Source: Pleionea litopenaei
GTDB lineage: Bacteria > Pseudomonadota > Gammaproteobacteria > Enterobacterales > Kangiellaceae
Assembly (NCBI RefSeq): GCF_031198435.1
Contig: NZ_CP133548.1
Location: 3,072,001 to 3,136,000, forward strand
Direction: 5' to 3'
Length of the DNA stretch: 64,000 nucleotides
Shown: positions 37,703-44,754 of the stretch, piece after piece
How positions within the stretch are numbered: the first letter of the stretch is position 1
How the letters are laid out: each line of letters begins with the position of its first letter
Position numbers and translations under genes: made by a program
The notes under the pieces: generated by a model
Told to the model about the DNA's origin: nothing
Seen by the model: the letters and a program-made list of their open reading frames with translations, nothing else
Database searches by the model: none

Positions 37703-38626
37703 ATGTCGTCATATCGAGAGAAATCGTCGCATTGGAGTGACCCGATAGTGGGGCGTTTTTTACGCTTTGCAGCTGGCGGCTGGGTTCCGGCTAGTTGGTT
37801 TTTGCCTGAATTCAAAAAGCAAGGCTGGGCTGAGAAAAGCATGCCTATGCATATCGAGGTCGTTAGCCATTGTTGGCAATATGCCCACTTCTTGCTCTAT
37901 CAATTAAGTTCTTTGGTCAATTTTCCACCTCAAAAAGTCAAAGTGACCATGACGGTTTATTATTCAAATGAAGATACTAATACCGCCGCGGTGTTGAAGT
38001 TTTTTGAGCAGTACGCCATCGAAAATGTCGAGTGGAACTGGCAAGAAATGCCAAAAGAGAAACTCTTTCGGCGCGCCATCGGACGAAACCATGCGGCAAA
38101 AAACAGTAAAGCCGATTGGGTTTGGTTTACCGATTGTGATTTGATGTTTCGAGAAAATTGCCTTGATGAACTCGGAGTTGCACTGGAAGGGCGTAGCGAT
38201 GTTTTGGTGTTTCCACGACAAGAACGAATCACTTCTCTTTTGACTGATGAAGATCCTATGTTGAGTTTTAATGCGTCGGCAATCGATTTGAAAGACGTCG
38301 ATACTGACCAGTTCTCAATAAGTGAACGAGGTCGAGCAACCGGCCCATTGCAGATTACTCACGGTGATGTGGCTCGTGAATACGGTTACTGCGAATGTTT
38401 AGGTTACTACCAAAGACCCGCCGAAAAGTGGTGTAAAGCATACGAAGACCGAGCATTTCGCTGGTTGTTAAGGTCGCAAGGCACGCCATTGGATATTCCG
38501 GGAGTCTATCGAATTCGTCACGTATTCAAAGGCCGCTACACTGGCGGAAAAGCCAACACGGCACTGCGAAGCTCGATCCGTAAAACCGTCGCTGCGATCC
38601 AAAAGCCTCGTCCAGAGGATGAATAG
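37703..38626 (+). CDS. glycosyltransferase family 2-like protein
   Basis: The 307-residue product has a GT-A fold: EVVSHCWQYAHFLLYQLSSL, strand-and-helix alternation, and the metal-binding DCDLMF (a DxD motif) after KADWVWFT. No membrane helices are seen. The open frame reaches 37658, but the ATG at 37703 has AAAGGT 9 bases upstream. It forms an operon with the next two genes; the next starts 2 bases after its stop. Donor and acceptor sugars cannot be predicted. Confidence 0.8.
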   Translation: MSSYREKSSHWSDPIVGRFLRFAAGGWVPASWFLPEFKKQGWAEKSMPMHIEVVSHCWQYAHFLLYQLSSLVNFPPQKVKVTMTVYYSNEDTNTAAVLKFFEQYAIENVEWNWQEMPKEKLFRRAIGRNHAAKNSKADWVWFTDCDLMFRENCLDELGVALEGRSDVLVFPRQERITSLLTDEDPMLSFNASAIDLKDVDTDQFSISERGRATGPLQITHGDVAREYGYCECLGYYQRPAEKWCKAYEDRAFRWLLRSQGTPLDIPGVYRIRHVFKGRYTGGKANTALRSSIRKTVAAIQKPRPEDE

Positions 38627-38628
38627 TC

Positions 38629-39546
38629 TTGCTACATTTTTGCGTCTTTTCTTTTAATCGTGGTCGCTTTTTAAAACACTGCCTAGCCTCTATAGAGAGG
38701 CACGCGCCAGGTCATCCAATTTGGATTTTCGATGACAATAGTGACGATGAAGCCACGCAATCAGTTTTGCACGAAGCGTCGCAGCAGCATCGAGTCATTT
38801 ACCCGCCACACGATGAATTAGGCAAAAGCAAGCATGGCGGTCTATACGGCAACATGGCGCGCGCATTTGCCGCGTTACCCGATGGTGCAATCGCTTGTTT
38901 TATCCAAGATGATATGCAATTAGTGCGACCTTTGAACGCTGAAGATTTGCAAGCGATTGATGACTATTTCGCAAAAAATACCGACGCCGCCATTTTGCAT
39001 CCGGCATTTTTAAAAGCCAGTAATCGAAGTCGAGACATTCAATCAATGACTTTCTTTCCTGAACTTTATTGTTATCGAAGAAAAGAAACAGGTGCGAGTG
39101 CTGGCGTGTATTACTCTGATGTGAATCTTTTTCATGTTGATCGATTACGGCAAAAACAGTGGCGCTTTGATCACGGTGAGAAACATAATGAGTCGCAAGC
39201 AAAAAAGTATTTTCCTGCAATGGGATTTATGCAAAATCCATTTGTCATGTGGCTGCCGAATGTGTCGGCTTATCGTGGCAAGACAAAAACATTTGGACTG
39301 CGCATGGCGGAGCAATTATGTGAGAGTGGTTTTTACCCTATTCAAGACATGAGTAGCGAAAAAGTTACCGAATTAAAATCACGTGATCCGAAAGCAACCT
39401 TAGCCATAGCAGAAGATTTTTTAGAGTTAGTTAATCCTGGAGAGATTAAAGCGCCTTGGTTCTTTTATCCTCTCGAAAAGCGTAAAATTCTGCGACACTT
39501 AGATAGAATTGAAATTAAATTTAAACGACTTTTATCCTTAAAATAA
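38629..39546 (+). CDS. glycosyltransferase family 2-like protein (TTG start)
   Basis: The 305-residue product starts with a GT2-like strand (LHFCVFSFNRGRFLKHCLASIERHAPGHPIWIFDDNSDDE). It has QDDMQLVRPL at the place of the DxD metal site and a conserved histidine/aromatic segment later. The start is TTG 38629, with GAGGA 9 bases upstream, and lies 2 bases after the previous stop. It probably acts on the same surface glycan as its neighbours. Exact linkage unknown. Confidence 0.75.
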   Translation: MLHFCVFSFNRGRFLKHCLASIERHAPGHPIWIFDDNSDDEATQSVLHEASQQHRVIYPPHDELGKSKHGGLYGNMARAFAALPDGAIACFIQDDMQLVRPLNAEDLQAIDDYFAKNTDAAILHPAFLKASNRSRDIQSMTFFPELYCYRRKETGASAGVYYSDVNLFHVDRLRQKQWRFDHGEKHNESQAKKYFPAMGFMQNPFVMWLPNVSAYRGKTKTFGLRMAEQLCESGFYPIQDMSSEKVTELKSRDPKATLAIAEDFLELVNPGEIKAPWFFYPLEKRKILRHLDRIEIKFKRLLSLK

Positions 39547-39573
39547 TTTATTTGCTAGCAACGAGCGAACCCT

Positions 39574-40383
39574 ATGAAACGACATATTATTGCAACGAAT
39601 TCATTGATGATTCTGACTTTATTGGCAGGTGCAGTGACTTTATCTTTAGCCATTTGGGTATCGTCCGCTTGGGCATTGGCCGTCGCTTTAATGCTCATTA
39701 TTATTGTCGTGGTTGCCAGTGCTGGAAAAGCTGTACGAATGGTTGCGAAACAGCAAGATAACTTATACGCCCAAACCGAAGCGTTAATGCAACTTAATCA
39801 AGCTTTAAATCCCCGTTCTTTATTACCTTCGATGCGTGGGTATGCAGGCTCTCCAGATTTTTTAGTTTGGCTTTACCGAGAAATTAAGCAGCGTAAGCCA
39901 AAGGTTATTGTGGAAGCATCATCGGGAGTTTCAACCTTGGTGTGTGGGTATGCCCTCGAGCAACTGGGCGAAGGTCGTGTTGTTTCATTAGAACATCATG
40001 AGTTTTTCGCGGGTATTAGTCGCAACAATGTCGAACAACATCAACTACAGGCAATCGTGAATGTTTGCCATGCGCCATTGAAAGAACACACAATAGAAGG
40101 CGCGTCTTGGCAATGGTACGACTTCGACATTGCCGATTTACCCGAGCAAATTGACATGCTGGTGATCGATGGTCCTCCTCGTCGCACGCAGTCATTGGCT
40201 CGTTATCCTGCTTTGCCCTTGTTGAAGTCACGCTTGGCGAAAAACGCAGTGATCTTTATCGACGACGCTGCCCGAGCCGATGAAAAAGCAATGGTGAAAC
40301 GCTGGAAGCAAGAGTTCCCAAATTTAGAAATTTCACAGCTACCCGCAGAAAAAGGGCTTACGGTTATTCGTTTGGCTGAGTAA
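39574..40383 (+). CDS. membrane-anchored class I methyltransferase-like protein
   Basis: The 269-residue protein has two N-terminal membrane helices (residues 10-55), a short coil, then a Rossmann domain with a SAM-binding-like strand-loop KVIVEASSGVSTLVCGYAL, the acidic strand end VVSLEHHEFF and IDMLVIDGPPRRTQ. This resembles Methyltransferase_24-like proteins found in capsule and LPS clusters. It could methylate a sugar, or bind a nucleotide without catalysis. It overlaps the convergent GT2 gene by 20 bases at the 3' ends. Confidence 0.72.
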   Translation: MKRHIIATNSLMILTLLAGAVTLSLAIWVSSAWALAVALMLIIIVVVASAGKAVRMVAKQQDNLYAQTEALMQLNQALNPRSLLPSMRGYAGSPDFLVWLYREIKQRKPKVIVEASSGVSTLVCGYALEQLGEGRVVSLEHHEFFAGISRNNVEQHQLQAIVNVCHAPLKEHTIEGASWQWYDFDIADLPEQIDMLVIDGPPRRTQSLARYPALPLLKSRLAKNAVIFIDDAARADEKAMVKRWKQEFPNLEISQLPAEKGLTVIRLAE

Positions 40384-41254
40384 TGTTGAGTTGCATGATG
40401 CGCTCTAAGGCGTAGTCAGTTTCTGGCTGATACCCATCGATTAACAATTGCTGTATGCCAAAGTTGGTCCAGTAAACACCTTCTTTGGCATTGGTTAGTC
40501 GCAGTTGTTTATTGCGCTTGACCATCTCGGGATCTTTATAACCTCGAGCATGATCTAAATGCACACAAATGGCGTTATAGCGTACATGACGTGGCGTAAT
40601 TCCGTGGTTAATGAGGCGCACACCAAATTCTCGATCTAATCCACCCCATTGCATTCTTTCGTCGAAGCCATTCACGGCCAGTACATCATCAAGCCACGCT
40701 GACGCATTTGAGCCTTTCAAATTGCATTTGGTGGGCGTGATTTTATTCAGTACTTTAGCCCAAAAAGGCGAGGCGTTAATTTTCATGGTCTTTCTTGAAC
40801 GTGGTAGGCCATTAGCATGCAACCAACTAACCTCAAAGCAGCGTCCGCTATCTATGTCGTCTTTGGTGATGGTTTCACTGGTCGACATGGGGAGTTTGTA
40901 ATAGCTGCCCGATAGGTAGTAACCAGGTTCCGCATTTTTTGCGTGTTCTGCGAGAAAGTCTTTTCTTGGAATGCAGTCACCGTCAGTGAACACTATGTAA
41001 TCGGTTCGTACATTCAGCAACGCTTTGTTGAGAATTTGACACTTTTGAAAGCCGTTGTCTTCGTGCCAAATGTGGCGAATCGTCAGGCCCGTTTCTTCGC
41101 GCATACGTTCAATTAAGTCTCTCGTTTCTGGGCCAGAGCCGTCATCAGCGACGATGATTTCAAAATCTTGATAGGTTTGATTCGCAAAGCCCCACAATAC
41201 TTTTTGTAGCCAAACTGGAGAATTGTATGTTGTAAAGACGACCGAGAGTTTCAT
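40364..41254 (-). CDS. GT2-family glycosyltransferase
   Basis: The 296-residue protein is a clear GT2 enzyme: LSVVFTTYNSPVWLQKVLWGFANQTYQDFEIIVADDGSG (nucleotide-sugar pocket with DDGS), FTDGDCIPRKDFLAEH (DxD) and the acceptor-side GFDERMQWGGLDREFGVRL, a galactosyltransferase-type C-terminal motif. It is the only minus-strand member after the acyltransferase. It is convergent with the methyltransferase-like gene, with a 20-base overlap. Confidence 0.9.
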   Translation of the reverse strand: MKLSVVFTTYNSPVWLQKVLWGFANQTYQDFEIIVADDGSGPETRDLIERMREETGLTIRHIWHEDNGFQKCQILNKALLNVRTDYIVFTDGDCIPRKDFLAEHAKNAEPGYYLSGSYYKLPMSTSETITKDDIDSGRCFEVSWLHANGLPRSRKTMKINASPFWAKVLNKITPTKCNLKGSNASAWLDDVLAVNGFDERMQWGGLDREFGVRLINHGITPRHVRYNAICVHLDHARGYKDPEMVKRNKQLRLTNAKEGVYWTNFGIQQLLIDGYQPETDYALERIMQLNITQPNE

Positions 41255-41350
41255 AATTTAAATTGGTATAATCGAAATCAAGTCGAATCATAGCATTTTT
41301 AACCAATAGAGTGTGAGTGATCGATTCCTCATAAGAGATGGGATGATTTA

Positions 41351-41743
41351 ATGAAAGCATCAGATGATAGTTTGGAGCGAAAGTTCATTCAGGTTGCCGC
41401 GACATTAGGTTTCTTAGCGGTCGCTTTTGGCGCATTTGGAGCGCATGCATTGAAATCTTCATTATCGCCAAGTGGTCTCGAAGTATGGAAAACGGCTGTC
41501 TTTTATCAGCTGACCCATGGAATTGTCTTATTGATTGTTGCTGCCGCAGGACAATGGCTGAGTCGTCCATGGCGAATTTGGAGTTTGCGTCTATTTACTT
41601 TAGGTGTGGTGCTCTTCTCCGGTAGTCTTTATCTGCTCACTCTCTTACAGATCAAATGGTTAGGTATGATCACTCCGATGGGCGGCTTGCTTTTATTGGC
41701 CGCGTGGATCTGTGTTTTTATTGGAGCTTTTCGTCGTGTCTAG
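41351..41743 (+). CDS. DUF423 family membrane protein
   Basis: The 130-residue protein has four membrane helices and the DUF423 (YgdD-like) pattern: LGFLAVAFGAFGAHALKSSLSPSGLEVWKTAVFYQLTHGIVLL and GSLYLLTL...GMITPMGGLLLLAAWI. Function unknown. A tiny membrane-protein gene follows 19 bases later. Confidence 0.9.
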   Translation: MKASDDSLERKFIQVAATLGFLAVAFGAFGAHALKSSLSPSGLEVWKTAVFYQLTHGIVLLIVAAAGQWLSRPWRIWSLRLFTLGVVLFSGSLYLLTLLQIKWLGMITPMGGLLLLAAWICVFIGAFRRV

Positions 41744-41762
41744 TCAGAGCAAGAGGTTTTGA

Positions 41763-41939
41763 ATGACAGTCAATCAACTCAAATTGATAGCCGCTTTCTT
41801 ATTTATCATTGCAGCCTGTTTGTTGACCGGCCTAATGGCCAATTGGCTTCCCGCCGAACATTGGCATGGCGCAATTGGATTATGCCTATTAATTGTTGGC
41901 GTCGTTATTTTAAAAAAGCAGTTCCAACGGCACTCATAA
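41763..41939 (+). CDS. 58-residue membrane protein, unannotated-size small gene
   Basis: An ATG with GAGG 6 bases upstream opens a 58-codon frame ending in TAA at 41937. Predicted layout: a first hydrophobic helix (LIAAFLFIIAACLLTGLMANWL), a short loop with WHG, and a second (AIGLCLLIVGVVILKKQF) with a basic C-terminus. It directly follows the DUF423 gene in the same direction, so co-transcription is likely. I do not recognise the family. The evidence is the ribosome-binding site, the clean two-helix pattern and the tight spacing. Confidence 0.55.
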   Translation: MTVNQLKLIAAFLFIIAACLLTGLMANWLPAEHWHGAIGLCLLIVGVVILKKQFQRHS

Positions 41940-41980
41940 GCGCAGCTGGAACAGGAGTGGTTCGCTGTGATTTTTGAAGG

Positions 41981-42175
41981 TTAATTTTTTGAAGGTTGAG
42001 TGCGTTTGGTTGGGGGATTGACCCAAATAATATCAACCGTGTGTGACGATAGCCTTGCAGAGCGCTCAACTTTTTGAACCTTTGCCGTATCAATCACATA
42101 GCGATGACTGACCGGTTGATGACTGCAAGCAGCAAGTCCGAAGACGAGAAGGATGACTAAAGCGTAGATTTTCAT
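41981..42175 (-). CDS. small lipoprotein, 64 residues
   Basis: The product has a type II signal peptide (MKIYALVILLVFGLAAC) with lipobox LAAC, leaving a mature tail of about 48 residues rich in polar and basic residues. GGAGGT precedes the ATG by 8 bases. I do not recognise the family; it is convergent with the 58-residue membrane-protein gene. Confidence 0.65.
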   Translation of the reverse strand: MKIYALVILLVFGLAACSHQPVSHRYVIDTAKVQKVERSARLSSHTVDIIWVNPPTKRTQPSKN

Positions 42176-42256
42176 AGCGGTTACCTCCCTATTTAATTTA
42201 GGTCATTAAGTAACCGCTTGGCAACTAAATTGGCCGCGAAAAATGTTGAATTAATC

Positions 42257-42279
42257 TTTATAATTCAATTAATTATAAA
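42257..42279. repeat. AT-only inverted repeat between lipoprotein and DoxX genes
   Basis: TTTATAATT, a CAATT spacer and AATTATAAA form a perfect 9-bp inverted repeat. It sits downstream of doxX-like and about 80 bases upstream of the small lipoprotein gene. It could be an operator; it is too AT-rich for a good terminator. Confidence 0.4.
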
Positions 42280-42290
42280 AACATTTAGGT

Positions 42291-42866
42291 TTAATTATTC
42301 GCTGTTATTAAGCGACGTTTTAACCAGTAGTCAAGGCTAAGGTAGCGTCCGCCACCTGAAAATATCAGTGCGAGCAACATCACTGCGTAAGTCGCCGCAA
42401 ACTCAATCCCGTTATTCAGTATGACCCAAGATCCCTGCTCTGTTAGCCAGTCGTAGTTGCCATAGTCTTGCAGAATGCTTCTCCCGCGTTCTAAGCGCAC
42501 GGCTATATCAGGATCACTAGAAGAAGCGATCGCACTCCAGCCATTTTTCCAGTGAACCGAAACGGCAGCCACCACCATGGTAATTAATAGCGGAATAGCG
42601 GATAGGCGAGTGAGCAAACCAAGCAATAGAAGAATGGCGCCAATCAGTTCAGTGCTCGCAGCGAGATAAGCCATGGTCGTCGCGAAAGGAATATTTAAAC
42701 TGTGTTCAAACCATTGAGCGGTGGCGTCAATACTCTGAAACTTTTGCCAACCGGCGAAGAATAATGGCCAAAACAAAAATGCGCGCAGGGCGAATGGACC
42801 TAATCCCGAAAAGTGATCTAAAAAGGATACCAGTGCTTGGTAGCGCTTGATAAACTGTGTAATCAT
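42291..42866 (-). CDS. DoxX family membrane protein
   Basis: The 191-residue protein has four membrane helices and DoxX features: ALRAFLFWPLFFAGWQKF, a helix pair with STELIGAILLLLGLLTRLSAIPLLITMVVAAVSVHW and C-terminal ALIFSGGGRYLSLDYWL. The family is linked to oxidoreduction and envelope stress. The frame extends to 42908, but the ATG at 42866 has GAGG 5 bases before it. It is divergent from an ECF sigma gene, a pairing seen in other genomes and suggesting sigma-dependent expression. Confidence 0.88.
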   Translation of the reverse strand: MITQFIKRYQALVSFLDHFSGLGPFALRAFLFWPLFFAGWQKFQSIDATAQWFEHSLNIPFATTMAYLAASTELIGAILLLLGLLTRLSAIPLLITMVVAAVSVHWKNGWSAIASSSDPDIAVRLERGRSILQDYGNYDWLTEQGSWVILNNGIEFAATYAVMLLALIFSGGGRYLSLDYWLKRRLITANN

Positions 42867-42904
42867 ACTTGCCTCAAAATAATTAAACCTATCCAATAGA
42901 TGCC

Positions 42905-42923
42905 GCAACCCGATATTTGTTGC
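42905..42923. promoter_or_regulatory. GCAAC-N9-GTTGC inverted repeat between DoxX and ECF genes
   Basis: GCAAC and GTTGC are separated by 9 bases in the 94-base divergent region. A TATAAT hexamer lies just downstream (42929-42934), without a good -35. It is a possible operator shared by the two divergent units. Confidence 0.3.
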
Positions 42924-42960
42924 AAAAATATAATGAATAAAATGAAACGTTGAGGATAGC

Positions 42961-43587
42961 GTGACGACTAGATTGAAAAATCACCATGAACTGCCAAGCG
43001 ATGATGAGTTGATACAAGCGCTGTTGAAGTACGACTCAGCGGTGTTTGAAAGAGTGACCGATGCGTGGTATTCAGTGATGTACCATATTGCTAGTTCCAT
43101 AGCCGGTGAATCCATTGCTGATGAAATTATTCAAGAAACGTGGGTGTCAGTGATGCGCAGTTTACCGAAGTTTGAGCGCCGCTCTAGTTTGAAGAGCTGG
43201 GTCATGAGAATTTTATCTAACGAAGCAAAGACTCGTTGGCGCAAAGATTCACGACAAGTGTCCTTAGAGCAGCTTGATGGATGGAATGACGATGCTCGAT
43301 ATGACCAGCAGGGTCATTGGATTGAAAAGCACCAAGCATGGCACTCAGATTCGCCAGAAGACTTATTGCAAGCTGAAGAGCTGCATGATTGCATTCGAAA
43401 ACACCTAGGTAAACTACCAGAAAATCAGCGAGTCGCGCTGACTCTGAAAGAGTCTGGTAGCCACACGTTAGAGCAGATCTGTAACATTTTAGACGTTAGT
43501 TCGTCCAATGTGAGAGTGTTAATGCATCGAGCAAGGGATCGAATTTTACAAGTTATTGAACGTTTTGAGCGAGAAGGTAAGTGTTAG
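42961..43587 (+). CDS. ECF-type RNA polymerase sigma factor
   Basis: The 208-residue product has region 2 (SVMYHIASSIAGESIADEIIQETWVSVMRSLPKFERRSSLKSWVMRILSNEAKTRWRK) and region 4 (LPENQRVALTLKESGSHTLEQICNILDVSSSNVRVLMHRARDRI). The start is GTG 42961 with GAGGA 4 bases before it. The gene overlaps the next by 7 bases; that gene encodes a zinc-finger anti-sigma. Likely target: the divergent DoxX gene (inference). Confidence 0.92.
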   Translation: MTTRLKNHHELPSDDELIQALLKYDSAVFERVTDAWYSVMYHIASSIAGESIADEIIQETWVSVMRSLPKFERRSSLKSWVMRILSNEAKTRWRKDSRQVSLEQLDGWNDDARYDQQGHWIEKHQAWHSDSPEDLLQAEELHDCIRKHLGKLPENQRVALTLKESGSHTLEQICNILDVSSSNVRVLMHRARDRILQVIERFEREGKC

Positions 43588-43841
43588 GTATACCCAGTTG
43601 CAAACAAGTGAGCGAGTTAAGTAGTCAACGTCTCGATGAGCCGCTGCCGTTGTGGCGTCGCGCTGGCTTTCGTGCGCACTTATTTATCTGTCAGTCCTGT
43701 CGAGAATATGTGAAGCACATGTCGACCACGCGGCGAGTGGTTCGCTTGTGGTTGGATGCGAAGGTTATGCCTCCGGCGGTGAAGAACAAGTTACTCGCCC
43801 AGTTCAAAAAGTCGTCTGAGTCTGAACAGCCAAAGCGCTGA
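43581..43841 (+). CDS. zinc-finger (zf-HC2) anti-sigma factor
   Basis: The 86-residue cytoplasmic protein has CKQVSELSSQRLDEPL and HLFICQSCREYV, the Hx3Cx2C zinc motif of ZAS anti-sigma factors. No membrane helix is present, so it is a soluble, probably redox- or metal-responsive partner of the overlapping ECF sigma. It begins at GTG 43581, inside the sigma gene. Confidence 0.85.
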   Translation: MLGIPSCKQVSELSSQRLDEPLPLWRRAGFRAHLFICQSCREYVKHMSTTRRVVRLWLDAKVMPPAVKNKLLAQFKKSSESEQPKR

Positions 43842-43854
43842 ATTCGAATAGGCA

Positions 43855-43884
43855 GCTACCCTTTGTACAAACGCTGGGTAGCTA
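43855..43884. terminator. hairpin between anti-sigma and bamE (convergent)
   Basis: AGCTACCC and GGGTAGCT form an 8-bp stem with a 14-base loop in the 54-base convergent gap. There is no clear T tract, so termination efficiency is uncertain. Confidence 0.5.
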
Positions 43885-43895
43885 ATCTCTTGGCG

Positions 43896-44240
43896 TTAGG
43901 GCTGCTCGGTTGCTGCAAAGTCTTCAGGGATTTCATAATCGCCCTTAACACTGTGCAACTTTTCATCAACGAAGGTCAAGACCAGTTCGGTTCGAGTTTC
44001 TTTTTCTGTTTTACCGTCTTTGAAGGTATTGATGTAGTACCAAGTGTCATCCGAAAAAGTATCTTGCACGACTGGACGGCCTAACAAGTATTGTACCTGG
44101 CCTTTACTCATACCTTGGCGAAGTTGAGAAACATGCTTTTGCTCAATGATATTTCCTTGGCGAATGTTCATTTTGTAAATTGAGCATCCGGATAGGATAA
44201 TCAATAGACAAGTGATGGTGAGAATGTGAAGTTTTTGCAT
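43896..44240 (-). CDS. bamE: outer-membrane assembly lipoprotein BamE
   Basis: The 114-residue lipoprotein (MQKLHILTITCLLIILSGC, lipobox LSGC) has the BamE/SmpA/OmlA fold signatures QGNIIEQKHVSQLRQGMSKGQVQYLLGRPVVQDTF and DTWYYINTF. It is part of the BAM complex that inserts beta-barrel proteins. It is divergent from fur, as in Pseudomonas (omlA-fur). Confidence 0.96.
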   Translation of the reverse strand: MQKLHILTITCLLIILSGCSIYKMNIRQGNIIEQKHVSQLRQGMSKGQVQYLLGRPVVQDTFSDDTWYYINTFKDGKTEKETRTELVLTFVDEKLHSVKGDYEIPEDFAATEQP

Positions 44241-44268
44241 GATCCTCTCTTAAAAGTGCAATTTCATT

Positions 44269-44297
44269 TTGGTTTCGACCACTAAACTGCGTATTAT
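44269..44297 (+). promoter_or_regulatory. candidate fur promoter
   Basis: TTGGTT (44269-44274) and TATTAT (44292-44297) have 17 bases between them, 50 bases before the fur start. Confidence 0.5.
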
Positions 44298-44347
44298 ATC
44301 CGTAATTAATCAAGATGCTATGAAATAAATGCAGACAGGAGTGATCC

Positions 44348-44752
44348 TTGGATAATCAACAATTAAAGAAGGCAGGGCTTAAAATAACTTTGCCACGGGT
44401 CAAAATTTTACAAATCTTAGAAAACAGCCATGATCCTCATATGAGCGCTGAAGACGTATATAAAGCGTTAATGGAAGCTGAAGAAGAAGTAGGCTTGGCG
44501 ACTGTCTATCGGGTGTTAACCCAATTTGAGCAGGCAGGGTTGGTCATGCGCCATAACTTCGAAGGCGGCCACTCAGTATTTGAGTTGGATCGCGGCGAGC
44601 ATCATGACCACATGGTGTGTTTGCAGTCCGGCAAGGTCATTGAGTTTCATAGCGAAGAAATTGAAAAGCTGCAAAAAGAAGTGGCCGAAAAAATGGGATA
44701 TCGTTTAGTCGACCACTCACTCGTTTTGTACGTTGAGCCTAAAGAAAGCTAA
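44348..44752 (+). CDS. fur: ferric uptake regulator Fur
   Basis: The 134-residue regulator has the winged-helix region MDNQQLKKAGLKITLPRVKILQILE, SAEDVYKALMEAEEEVGLATVYRVLTQFEQAGLV and the metal region GEHHDHMVCLQSGKVIEF. Only the first cysteine of the common CxxC pair is present (CLQS), as in Pseudomonas-type Fur. The start codon is TTG, with GGAG 6 bases upstream. Fur represses iron-uptake genes with Fe(II). It is convergent with recN, with a 2-base gap. Confidence 0.97.
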   Translation: MDNQQLKKAGLKITLPRVKILQILENSHDPHMSAEDVYKALMEAEEEVGLATVYRVLTQFEQAGLVMRHNFEGGHSVFELDRGEHHDHMVCLQSGKVIEFHSEEIEKLQKEVAEKMGYRLVDHSLVLYVEPKES

Positions 44753-44754
44753 GA

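Noticed and set aside
41759-41977. 72-codon ORF in another frame over the small membrane protein
   Set aside because: No ribosome-binding site and random composition; the frame at 41763 has a clear signal and two helices.
41964-41999. Direct repeat of TTTTTGAAGGTT near the small lipoprotein stop
   Set aside because: Short, two copies only and no transposon features; likely chance or slippage.
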